Shown: piece by piece, positions 1-5,397 of the stretch
How positions within the stretch are numbered: position 1 is the stretch's first letter
How the letters are laid out: every line of letters begins with the position of its first letter
Assembly (NCBI GenBank): GCA_002308815.1
Contig: DBVX01000086.1
Span: 19,131-24,527, forward strand
DNA from: Bacteroidales bacterium UBA1253
GTDB lineage: Bacteria; Bacteroidota; Bacteroidia; Bacteroidales; Paludibacteraceae
Direction: 5' to 3'
Length of the DNA stretch: 5,397 bases
Made by a program: the position numbers and the translations under genes
Notes under the pieces: model-generated
Told to the model about the DNA's origin: nothing
The model's input: only the letters and a program-made list of their open reading frames with translations
Database searches by the model: none

Positions 1-1365
1 GTTGCGTATCTTGCAGTTCCTGTAGCCATAGACTTCGGTGTTCTCGCCGCTGATGGTCTGCAGCCGTGCCAGTATCTCCCTGCCCTGCATCATCTTCTGG
101 ATGGTGTATGGCGAGAGAAGGTTGAAGTTAATCTGGTCAAGACGCACAGGGTCTTTGCGGTTGTCGCGCTTGGGCCATTTCTGCGCGTCACGTATGGTTC
201 CCACCGTGCGCAGGTTGGCACCCGGAACGAGGAAACTCTCCGAGTTGTTCTCTATCAGATAGGAGAAGGGCAATTCAGACGTGTCTGTATGGTGGGTATG
301 TCTGCCCATTACGAGACTGAACGCACCGACACGGCTGGGCCACAGCAGGTAGGAGTCGGAGGTGGTCTTCGACCCGCGCTCTACCAGTCCCTGATGGATG
401 GGACCAAGCTTGTACATGTGGTTCGACTGGTTGCTGCCCGAACCGGCGTTGAGGAACGAGAACATACCCGCTATGAGCAGCGTTGACTTATGATGCGTGA
501 CGGTGTAGGGACCGGCGAAGATTGCCGCCGCCTCGCCGTGCATTCCCTGACAGTTGCTGAAGAACAGGCTCTCACTCGCAGAGTAATGCTTGTCGAAGAC
601 ACAGCCCTGCCCGACAAAGCACTTGTCCACAAGGGTTGAATCGCTGATTTCCACACCGGACGAGATGATGAAGTCCGTGCATTTGACCCCGCTTCCTATA
701 CGGACGGGCGCGGCTTCCGTTGAGTTGATGCTCCCGTTGCGCAGACGGCTCGTACCCGCCACCCGCGCGTAATCGCCTATGCGGACGTTCTTCAGACTGC
801 CGCAGTTGATGATGCGCACGTGCCTGCCGATGTGTCCCATATCGCTCTCCTGCTCCGCCGCGTACCCGTCTATCATCCGCTCCACCGTCTGTATCAGTTG
901 CGGACGGTGGCGGTAAAGGGTGAGTATATACGCCAGATGCGCGCTCAGACGGTCGAAGATGGGTATCTCCCTTCCGCCGCCCTCATTCATCACCGCCACG
1001 CGCACGCCGTTTCCGAAACGGCTCGTGCCGTCCACCAGCACGGCATTGACGTTCTCTATGCAGGTCTCATCGCCGATAAGGTAGTTGGCTATGTAGTTGT
1101 GGACGTTGTAGATATGGCAGTCGTCCCCGATGGTGCAGCGGTGGATGACCGCGTGGCGTATGCCCGAATGGACACGCACGCCGCCCGGCATCGTCACCAT
1201 ACGGTTGAATACGCCGAGGCGCACCTCGCCAGAGAAATGCGCATCCTCCACGTACTGCGGGTCAAAACCTTCTTTGACAAGCACTTGTTGCCAGTCTTCG
1301 GCGGTGCAACCTTGTTCCCGGAGTTGCTGTGTTTCGTCAGGTGTGAGGTAGCGGTAGTTCATCAT
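1..1365 (-). CDS. DUF4954 family protein, 3' part outside the window
   Basis: A single reading frame stays open for 455 codons, from an ATG at 1365-1363 to the window edge, with no stop. I recognise the sequence as the DUF4954 family of Bacteroidetes, whose members are, from memory, roughly 650 residues; about two thirds is therefore visible. The function is unknown. Residues 72-110 and 185-260 contain hexapeptide-like turns (CTIGDD, YLIGDE, VRIGDY, VRIGSG, CFVGQG), which suggest a left-handed beta-helix as in acyl- or nucleotidyl-transferases. Residues 300-362 are glycine- and histidine-rich, including GSGSNQSNH and GRHTHHTD, and could hold a ligand or metal site (inference). No signal peptide or membrane segment is seen, so it is probably cytoplasmic. 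The first ATG overlaps the upstream exonuclease stop as ATGA; a second ATG follows directly at 1362-1360. It is the last visible gene of the dnaN operon. Family assignment is fairly secure; any enzymatic role is not. Confidence 0.85.
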   Translation of the reverse strand, partial: MMNYRYLTPDETQQLREQGCTAEDWQQVLVKEGFDPQYVEDAHFSGEVRLGVFNRMVTMPGGVRVHSGIRHAVIHRCTIGDDCHIYNVHNYIANYLIGDETCIENVNAVLVDGTSRFGNGVRVAVMNEGGGREIPIFDRLSAHLAYILTLYRHRPQLIQTVERMIDGYAAEQESDMGHIGRHVRIINCGSLKNVRIGDYARVAGTSRLRNGSINSTEAAPVRIGSGVKCTDFIISSGVEISDSTLVDKCFVGQGCVFDKHYSASESLFFSNCQGMHGEAAAIFAGPYTVTHHKSTLLIAGMFSFLNAGSGSNQSNHMYKLGPIHQGLVERGSKTTSDSYLLWPSRVGAFSLVMGRHTHHTDTSELPFSYLIENNSESFLVPGANLRTVGTIRDAQKWPKRDNRKDPVRLDQINFNLLSPYTIQKMMQGREILARLQTISGENTEVYGYRNCKIRN

Positions 1366-2153
1366 ATCGAAAGGTAAACGCGCTTGAAAACGCTCTTGGT
1401 GTATTCGGGGAAATCGCTGTCAAGCAGCCATGAGTAGTAGCCTCTCTCACGGCGGAACACGTCCTCCACTCGCTGACCCTTGTACTTGCCGAAGTTGAAC
1501 ACTTCCTTGCCCTGCGCGTCGTACAGCACGCGGCCGGCGAAATCCGCCAAACGCTTGTCACCGGCGAGGTAGTCAGATAGTTCTTTCACCGTGGCGGGCA
1601 AATCATCGTAGCGTTCCATCTGCGCCATCAGCACTTCGTAGGTCGCCATCGTGTCCGCATCGGCGGAGTGCGCGTCCTCGAGGTTCTTGCCGCAATAGAA
1701 CTTGTACGCGGCTGTCAGCGTGCGGGGTTCGTGACGCTGGAAGATGGTGTAAGCGTCCACGCAATGCTTGCTCTTCAGGTCAACAGCCTGACCTGCGCGG
1801 AGAAACTCCTCCGCCAACAGGGGGATGTCGAAATACGTGCTGTTGTACCCCGCAAGGTCGCCGTTGGCGAACACCTCCGCCAGTTGCGGTGCCAGTTCTT
1901 TGAAAGTCGGACAGGAAGCCACATCCTCATCATGGATGCCGTGGACGGCGGTTGCCTCCTCGGGGATGTGCATCTGCACCTCTGTTCCGTTTTGCCACTT
2001 GACAGGCTTGATGCGCAACGTCCTGCCTTCCGCCGTCCCGTCGGGGAAGAGTTTGTGATAACTCAGTTCCACGATGCGGTCGGAGGTTATATTGGTGCCC
2101 GTTGTCTCCAAATCAAAGAAAATGAGCGGGCGAGTCAGTTGCAGTCTCATCAT
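1362..2153 (-). CDS. DEDDh 3'-5' exonuclease (DnaQ/epsilon-like) with ExoX-like C-terminal module
   Basis: This 263-residue protein should remove nucleotides from DNA 3' ends with two metal ions. The DEDDh motifs are complete: ExoI FFDLETTG with D14 and E16, ExoII AGYNSTYFDIPLL with D109, and ExoIII HSADAD with H162 and D167. A TAVHGIHDEDV segment (69-78) is typical of the DnaQ group. After the nuclease core, residues about 218-260 (FNFGKYKGQ, then YYSWLLDSDFP) resemble the small C-terminal domain of exodeoxyribonuclease X-like proteins. Its ATG overlaps the dnaN stop as ATGA, so it is probably translationally coupled to the clamp gene. A role in proofreading, mismatch repair or DNA end trimming beside the clamp is plausible, but the sequence cannot say which. 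I see no convincing clamp-binding motif. A second ATG at 2150-2148 could also be the start. The family call is secure; the gene name dnaQ is not. Confidence 0.93.
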   Translation of the reverse strand: MMRLQLTRPLIFFDLETTGTNITSDRIVELSYHKLFPDGTAEGRTLRIKPVKWQNGTEVQMHIPEEATAVHGIHDEDVASCPTFKELAPQLAEVFANGDLAGYNSTYFDIPLLAEEFLRAGQAVDLKSKHCVDAYTIFQRHEPRTLTAAYKFYCGKNLEDAHSADADTMATYEVLMAQMERYDDLPATVKELSDYLAGDKRLADFAGRVLYDAQGKEVFNFGKYKGQRVEDVFRRERGYYSWLLDSDFPEYTKSVFKRVYLSI

Positions 2154-3274
2154 TCGTTAAGCAGCATGGGCATTAGCAGCATCAGTGTCTCTTCGTTCTC
2201 CGGCGAATCGGTGGGGAGAATCAGTCCGGCGCGGGCGGGATCGGCAAGTTCGAACATCACCTCTTCCGAGGAGACGGCACCGAGCAGTTCAATCAGGAAC
2301 GGAGCCTTGAAACCGATGGCCATAGGCATACCGTTGTAGGAGCAGGCGATTGTTTCCTCCGCGCTGGTAGAGAAATCTATGTCTTGTGCCGAAATCTTCA
2401 TACTGTTCTCATCCAGCGAGAGTTTGATGAGTCCCGTGCCGGGACTGGAGAAAACAGCCACACGCTTGCAGGCGTTCAGCAGCGTCTGACGGTCAGCTGT
2501 CACCTTGTTCTGGTTGTTCTGGGGGATGACGGCGTTGTAATTTGGGAAACGACCCTCAATCTGGCGGCATACAACCAGTGTTCTGCCGAATTCAAAACGC
2601 AGCGTCTTACTGTCAAAACTCATGATGACATCCCCATCCTCCTTTGCGAGCAGGTTCTTGAGCAGGTTCGCGGGTTTCTTGGGCAGGATGAAGCTGGCAG
2701 GCTCCTCTGTCTTGAGACTCATGTCAGAGAAACGAACCAGACGGTGCGCGTCTGTCGCCACCAGCACGATGCGGTCTTCCATCATATCCACGTTGATGCC
2801 GTTCATCACGGGACGCAACTCGTCATCCGCCGTGCAGTAGATGGTCTGGTTGATACCGTCAAGCAGGATGCGCCCCCCCAGCCGCACCTCGCGGCTCTCG
2901 GCGGGCATCTCTGCTATCTCGGGATATTCATTGCCGTTCACACCCACGAAACTGTAACTTCCGTTCTCCGATTTGATAATCAGCTTGAAATTCTGGTCAT
3001 CAATATCGAATGTGAGTGGCTGCTCGGAGAACTCTTTCAGCGTATCGACAAGCAGTTTGCCGCCGAATGCGACTTTTCCTTCTCCCTCAAAAGCGTCCAC
3101 CACAACAGACGTACGGACGGTTATTTCACCATCGGAAGCGGTGAGTGTCAGGATGTTCTCGCGCAATTCAAACAAAACGGTCTCCAGAATGGGGAGATTC
3201 TGTTTGGGAACGATGACGCGGCTCAATGTCTGCAGTTGGGAGAACAACTGCGTGCTGGATACTTCAAATTTCAT
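2150..3274 (-). CDS. dnaN: DNA polymerase III beta subunit (sliding clamp)
   Basis: This is the ring-shaped processivity clamp that tethers DNA polymerase III and repair enzymes to DNA; it works as a head-to-tail dimer with three similar domains per subunit. The 374 residues match the usual full length of about 365-380. Recognisable family signatures are the N-terminal MKFEVSSTQL, RPVMNGI (154-160) and ATDAHRL (173-179) in the middle domain, and EGRFPNYNAVIP (240-251). The C-terminal LMPMLLNE corresponds to the MPMRL end of the E. coli clamp, which lines the partner-binding pocket; here three extra residues follow. The start at 3274 gives the canonical N-terminus and is preceded by an A/T-rich leader without a Shine-Dalgarno sequence, as is normal in Bacteroidetes. 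It is the first gene of an operon with the exonuclease and the DUF4954 gene, and has its own promoter at 3342-3373. A run of seven G on the coding strand (2873-2879) lies inside codons 132-135. Confidence 0.98.
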   Translation of the reverse strand: MKFEVSSTQLFSQLQTLSRVIVPKQNLPILETVLFELRENILTLTASDGEITVRTSVVVDAFEGEGKVAFGGKLLVDTLKEFSEQPLTFDIDDQNFKLIIKSENGSYSFVGVNGNEYPEIAEMPAESREVRLGGRILLDGINQTIYCTADDELRPVMNGINVDMMEDRIVLVATDAHRLVRFSDMSLKTEEPASFILPKKPANLLKNLLAKEDGDVIMSFDSKTLRFEFGRTLVVCRQIEGRFPNYNAVIPQNNQNKVTADRQTLLNACKRVAVFSSPGTGLIKLSLDENSMKISAQDIDFSTSAEETIACSYNGMPMAIGFKAPFLIELLGAVSSEEVMFELADPARAGLILPTDSPENEETLMLLMPMLLNE

Positions 3275-3341
3275 ATTGTGTTATTGATTAAAATTAACTT
3301 TCTTCCTTGATTTGTCAAGCGTAATCACTCGCAAAACCGCG

Positions 3342-3373
3342 CAAAGTTACATTCTTTTTCAATAAATGGCAAA
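3342..3373 (-). promoter_or_regulatory. Bacteroidetes-type promoter for the dnaN operon
   Basis: On the minus strand the -7 element TAACTTTG (3349-3342) matches the Bacteroidetes consensus TAnnTTTG perfectly. A TTTG at 3373-3370 sits exactly 20 bases upstream, matching the -33 element and its usual 19-21 base spacing. Transcription would begin around 3330-3337, giving a 5' leader of about 60 bases before the dnaN ATG. The site lies downstream of the frd terminator, as expected for a separate operon. The start point is inferred. Confidence 0.8.
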
Positions 3374-3415
3374 AAAACATAAAAAATATCGTGATTGCTA
3401 TACGGTTTCAATATG

Positions 3416-3451
3416 AAAAAGGGCTGCGACATCCATAATCGCAGTCCTTTT
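3416..3451 (-). terminator. Rho-independent terminator of the frd operon
   Basis: A 9-bp stem (3421-3429 with 3439-3447, one G-U pair) encloses a 9-base loop. On the minus strand it is followed by a run of five T (3420-3416). It begins 26 bases past the frdB stop codon, so it fits as the end of the frd transcript. The flanks are A-rich on one side and T-rich on the other, so the hairpin could also act on the opposite strand, but no plus-strand gene is there to use it. Confidence 0.85.
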
Positions 3452-3476
3452 CCTGTTGTTTACCTTATCCTTGCCT

Positions 3477-4232
3477 TTAATCGCAGAACTTGGCACCGAT
3501 AAAGTCGCGGTTGAGGCGGGCTATATGGGTGAGGCTGACCTGCTTGGGACATTCGGCGGCGCAGGCACCGGTGTTGGTGCAGTTGCCGAATCCGAGTTCG
3601 TCCATCTTCTGCAGCATCGCCTTGGCGCGCTGGTGCTTCTCCGCCTTGCCCTGCGGGAGCAGGTTGAGCTGGCTGACTTTCGCAGCCACAAAGAGCATCG
3701 CGCTTCCGTTCTTGCAAGCCGCCGCGCAGGCACCGCAGCCGATACAACTGGCGGCATCCATCGCCTCGTCGGCAACAGGCTTGGGAATGGGGATGGCATT
3801 GGCATCCGGCACGCCGCCCGTGTTGACGGAAACGAAACCTCCAGCCTGCATAATCTTGTCGTATGCCTGACGGTCCACCATCAGATCCTTGATTACAGGG
3901 AAGGCACGGCTGCGCCACGGCTCAACGGTGATGGTCTCGCCGTCGTGGAACTTGCGCATGTGCAGCTGGCAGGTGGTGATGGCACTGTCGGGACCGTGCG
4001 GATGACCGTTCACGTACATCGAGCACATACCGCAGATACCCTCGCGGCAGTCATGGTCGAATGCGATAGGGTCTTTGTGCTCCGCGATGAGCTGCTCGTT
4101 GAGAATATCCATCATCTCAAGGAACGATGCTCCCTGGAAGATGTGTTTCAGTTCGTAGGTCTCAAAATGACCCTGCGCTTTCGGGCCTGCCTGACGCCAT
4201 ACCCGAACCTTGATATCTATATAACTGTCCAT
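3477..4232 (-). CDS. frdB: Fumarate reductase / succinate dehydrogenase iron-sulfur subunit
   Basis: This 251-residue subunit passes electrons between the flavoprotein FrdA and the quinone-binding membrane cytochrome b. Residues 1-110 form the plant-type ferredoxin domain; the [2Fe-2S] ligands are C62, C67 and C70 in [10 protein letters not shown], plus C88. The C-terminal helical domain carries [11 protein letters not shown] (163-173) and [14 protein letters not shown] (217-230). By homology to E. coli SdhB, C163, C166, C169 and C228 bind [4Fe-4S], and C173, C218 and C224 bind [3Fe-4S]. All ligands are present, so the protein should be functional. In anaerobic Bacteroidales this complex normally runs as fumarate reductase, the last step of succinate formation; sequence alone cannot separate it from succinate dehydrogenase (sdhB). 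The ATG at 4232 is preceded by A-rich sequence without a Shine-Dalgarno motif. It is separated from frdA by an inserted four-helix-bundle gene, and a terminator follows. Confidence 0.96.
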   Translation of the reverse strand: MDSYIDIKVRVWRQAGPKAQGHFETYELKHIFQGASFLEMMDILNEQLIAEHKDPIAFDHDCREGICGMCSMYVNGHPHGPDSAITTCQLHMRKFHDGETITVEPWRSRAFPVIKDLMVDRQAYDKIMQAGGFVSVNTGGVPDANAIPIPKPVADEAMDAASCIGCGACAAACKNGSAMLFVAAKVSQLNLLPQGKAEKHQRAKAMLQKMDELGFGNCTNTGACAAECPKQVSLTHIARLNRDFIGAKFCD

Positions 4233-4239
4233 AATTCTT
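4232..4239. repeat. Left copy of flanking 8-base direct repeat TAATTCTT
   Basis: TAATTCTT here is repeated exactly at 4745-4752, and the two copies bracket the repeat arrays and the four-helix-bundle gene. Its first base is the last base of the frdB start triplet (CAT on the plus strand). It may be a target-site duplication, but the sequence is AT-rich and chance is possible. Confidence 0.5.
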
Positions 4240-4241
4240 TA

Positions 4242-4311
4242 GTTTATATGTTTATGGGTTTATAAGTTTATTTGTGGTTGAATTAGTTAATGAGTTTATA
4301 GGGTTTAACAG
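4242..4311. repeat. Left octamer array (GTTTATNN-type units), inverted relative to the right array
   Basis: On the plus strand, units begin at 4242, 4250, 4258, 4266, 4277, 4286, 4294 and 4303: GTTTATAT, GTTTATGG, GTTTATAA, GTTTATTT, GTTGAATTA, GTTAATGA, GTTTATAGG and GTTTAACAG. Most are 8 bases and some 9, with a GTG spacer at 4274-4276. On the transcribed strand they read NNATAAAC. The inner four units overlap the end of the four-helix-bundle ORF and its stop codon. GTTTAACAGG (4303-4312) is the perfect reverse complement of 4699-4708, and 4285-4296 is that of 4733-4744. Confidence 0.85.
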
Positions 4312-4687
4312 GCTCACCTTTTTTATTTTCAGGCATATAACTATATTGAAGACCAGTCAGCAATCTGGCAACTTGCACAACAATCAACTCGATGTTTTGC
4401 ATATCGGTTGACTGGATATACCCTATATTATAAGCTGTTTCTATCTGACTCATCACTTCCATTAGCGAGCCATAAGAAATCTCTAAAAAGTGAATTTTAT
4501 CCTTGTAGGAATAACGTGTTACCCCTTCGGCTATATTGGATGTAATAGATGTTGCTGCACGGCGAAGTTGGCTGCACAAAGCGAACTGTTCCTCTTTAGG
4601 GAATTTCTTTAATAAAACGTAGATGGACTGAACCAATTCTTGCGCCTTATTATATGCCTCCAACTTTCTGTACCCCAAGTAATCCAT
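4283..4687 (-). CDS. Four-helix-bundle protein, S23 / 23S rRNA intervening-sequence family
   Basis: The 134-residue product matches the TIGR02436-type four-helix-bundle family, which is encoded in 23S rRNA intervening sequences and also by stand-alone genes. The related Avd protein is an accessory factor of diversity-generating retroelements. Visible signatures are the N-terminal YRKLEAYNKAQELV helix (6-19), the hallmark QLRRAATSITSNIAEG (40-55), then FLEISYGSLMEVMSQIETA (67-85) and a final helix near 98-115. Basic residues on the helices suggest nucleic-acid binding, as shown for Avd; the function of this family is otherwise unknown. Length is slightly above the usual 115-125 because of a tail, residues about 126-134 (PVKPYKLIN), encoded by the flanking repeat array. 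The ATG lies inside the other array, in the unit GTTAATGG. The gene is AT-rich and interrupts frdA-frdB. It has no promoter that I can see and is probably co-transcribed with frd. Confidence 0.92.
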   Translation of the reverse strand: MDYLGYRKLEAYNKAQELVQSIYVLLKKFPKEEQFALCSQLRRAATSITSNIAEGVTRYSYKDKIHFLEISYGSLMEVMSQIETAYNIGYIQSTDMQNIELIVVQVARLLTGLQYSYMPENKKGEPVKPYKLIN

Positions 4688-4743
4688 TAACCAATCAACC
4701 TGTTAAACCACCTGTAAACCTATCAACTTATCAACTCATTAAC
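4684..4743. repeat. Right octamer array (NNATCAAC-type units), inverted relative to the left array
   Basis: On the plus strand the units are CCATTAAC (4684), CAATCAAC (4692), CTGTTAAAC (4700), CACCTGTAAAC (4709), CTATCAAC (4720), TTATCAAC (4728) and TCATTAAC (4736). On the transcribed strand they read GTTnATnn and fill all the space between the frdA stop and the four-helix-bundle ATG, which falls inside the last unit. The array can pair with the left array: a 10-bp perfect match (4699-4708 with 4303-4312) and a 12-bp perfect match (4733-4744 with 4285-4296), in collinear order. Confidence 0.85.
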
Positions 4744-5397
4744 TTAATTCTTATAGTTACGTGTCTTGCGTTCGGTGAACTCGTAGTCCAGAGGCTCTTT
4801 GATGAGTTCGGGATCCTGGTCTTCACCTTTGTATTTCCAGCAGGCAACGTAAGAGAACTTGTCATCCTGACGGAGAGCCTCGCCTTCCTCGGTCTGGTAC
4901 TCCTCGCGGAAGTGACCTCCGCAGGACTCCTCGCGGTTGAGCGCGTCAATAGCCATCAGACGTCCTATCTCGATGAAATCTGCCAGACGGAGAGCCTTCT
5001 CCAGCTCGTTGTTGAGCGAATCAGCCTTGCCGGGGATATAGACATTGCTCCAGAACTCTTTCTTGATTGCGTTGATTTTCTCAATGGCTGTTTTCAGCGA
5101 TTGGGCAGTACGTCCCATGCCGACGAAGTCCCACATAACGAGACCCAGTTCCTTGTGGATGCTGTCCACGGAGCGTTTGCCCTGAATCTTCATCAGGCGG
5201 TCAATCTTGTCCTGCACAGCCTTTTCCGCCGCATCAAACTCGGGACGGTCGGTACTCATACGAGCCACACCGATCTGGTCGGCGAGGTAGTTCTGTATGG
5301 TATAGGGCAGAACGAAGTAACCGTCCGCGAGACCCTGCATCAGCGCGGAGGCACCGAGACGGTTCGCGCCGTGGTCGGAGAAGTTCGCCTCACCGAT
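4744..5397 (-). CDS. frdA: Fumarate reductase / succinate dehydrogenase flavoprotein subunit, C-terminal part
   Basis: The frame is open from the window edge (5397) to TAA at 4746-4744, giving the last 217 residues of a protein normally about 650 long. It is the catalytic subunit with covalent FAD that interconverts fumarate and succinate. The visible part starts in the end of the FAD-binding domain: [17 protein letters not shown] (1-17) is the conserved segment whose arginine (here R13) corresponds to the dicarboxylate-binding R390 of E. coli FrdA. The C-terminal helical domain follows, with [15 protein letters not shown] (154-168) and FSYVACWKY (181-189), typical of the Bacteroidetes-type enzyme. 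An internal ATG at 5340 is not the start, because coding similarity continues upstream of it. The cytochrome b gene would be expected further upstream, outside the window. The last base of its TAA stop codon on the plus strand (4744) is also the edge of the flanking inverted repeat. Confidence 0.95.
   Translation of the reverse strand: MGEANFSDHGANRLGASALMQGLADGYFVLPYTIQNYLADQIGVARMSTDRPEFDAAEKAVQDKIDRLMKIQGKRSVDSIHKELGLVMWDFVGMGRTAQSLKTAIEKINAIKKEFWSNVYIPGKADSLNNELEKALRLADFIEIGRLMAIDALNREESCGGHFREEYQTEEGEALRQDDKFSYVACWKYKGEDQDPELIKEPLDYEFTERKTRNYKN
4745..4752. repeat. Right copy of flanking 8-base direct repeat TAATTCTT
   Basis: This is an exact match to 4232-4239. It covers the last codons of frdA (…AAG AAT TA on the coding strand), so one copy is in coding sequence and the other lies directly before frdB. 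It is consistent with a target-site duplication, but it does not prove one. Confidence 0.5.

Larger units (their letters stand above)
4240..4744. mobile_element. Putative intervening-sequence-like insert in the frd operon
   Basis: This 505-base segment separates frdA from frdB. It holds one gene of the 23S rRNA intervening-sequence protein family, flanked by inverted arrays of about 8-base units and bracketed by an 8-base direct repeat. Hand counting gives about 39% GC over 4321-4680, against 38 of 60 in a sampled frdB stretch (3541-3600) and 28 of 60 in a sampled frdA stretch (4801-4860). Together these suggest a compact inserted unit, similar in organisation to rRNA intervening sequences. 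No transposase or integrase is present, so any mobility would need help from elsewhere. Insertion is inferred from structure and composition only. Confidence 0.5.

Noticed and set aside
820..1377. Plus-strand ORF of 185 codons
   Set aside because: It lies opposite the DUF4954 frame, which has the recognisable protein. The product looks like a mirror of GC-rich codons (many H, R, V) with no family features.
1869..1886. Clamp-binding motif QLAEVF in the exonuclease (residues 90-95)
   Set aside because: It lacks the hydrophobic residue expected at position 4 and lies in a helix of the conserved nuclease core just before ExoII, so it is probably buried.
2384..3310. Plus-strand ORF of 308 codons opposite dnaN
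   Set aside because: It is entirely antisense to a clear dnaN, its translation resembles no family I know, and it has no promoter. Long antisense frames arise here from the codon bias of the real gene.
3456..4265. Plus-strand ORF of 269 codons opposite frdB
   Set aside because: FrdB on the minus strand has all its iron-sulfur ligands. The opposite frame runs through the frd terminator hairpin and into the repeat array, so it is a shadow.
4242..4311. CRISPR-like array
   Set aside because: The units are about 8 bases, contiguous and degenerate, without unique spacers, and no cas genes are present.
4283..4687. Diversity-generating retroelement with an Avd-type accessory protein
   Set aside because: The protein belongs to the same superfamily as Avd, but the window holds no reverse transcriptase and no template/variable repeat pair with adenine-specific differences.
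4688..4743. Possible promoter for the four-helix-bundle gene (TAGGTTTA on the minus strand)
   Set aside because: It differs from TAnnTTTG at the last base and has no TTTG about 20 bases upstream. The match is explained by the repeat units.

Overview
The window reads as a chromosomal segment of a Bacteroidales bacterium, probably from the Prevotellaceae or Bacteroidaceae. The reasons are a Bacteroidetes-type promoter (TTTG-N20-TAACTTTG) before dnaN, no Shine-Dalgarno sequences, fumarate reductase proteins of the Bacteroides/Prevotella type, and a DUF4954 family protein. This assignment is an inference from recalled family features. Every gene I can support lies on the minus strand, so the layout is described in the direction of transcription, from high to low coordinates.

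5397-3477: the fumarate reductase / succinate dehydrogenase block. It holds the C-terminal third of the flavoprotein subunit (frdA/sdhA, cut by the window edge) and the complete iron-sulfur subunit (frdB/sdhB). A hairpin terminator follows at 3416-3451. The two subunit genes are not adjacent. A 511-base stretch between them carries a 134-residue four-helix-bundle (S23 / 23S rRNA intervening-sequence protein) gene. It is clearly more AT-rich than its surroundings and is flanked by arrays of about 8 bases that are inverted relative to each other.

3476-3275: the boundary between operons, with the frd terminator followed by the dnaN promoter and a leader of roughly 60 bases.

3274-1: a tightly packed replication-linked operon. 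It contains the sliding clamp dnaN, a DEDDh 3'-5' exonuclease with an ExoX-like C-terminal module, and a DUF4954 family protein that is open to the left window edge. Both junctions are ATGA overlaps inside an ATGATG string, so translational coupling is likely. The clamp and exonuclease plausibly work together in replication or repair. The DUF4954 protein has hexapeptide-like beta-helix repeats and no known role.

The most unusual part is the insert in the frd operon. The ORF's start and stop codons both lie inside the inverted octamer arrays, the arrays could pair in the mRNA, and an 8-base direct repeat (TAATTCTT) sits at both outer edges. This resembles the intervening sequences that interrupt 23S rRNA genes and encode the same protein family, but here it lies between two protein-coding genes of a core respiratory complex.
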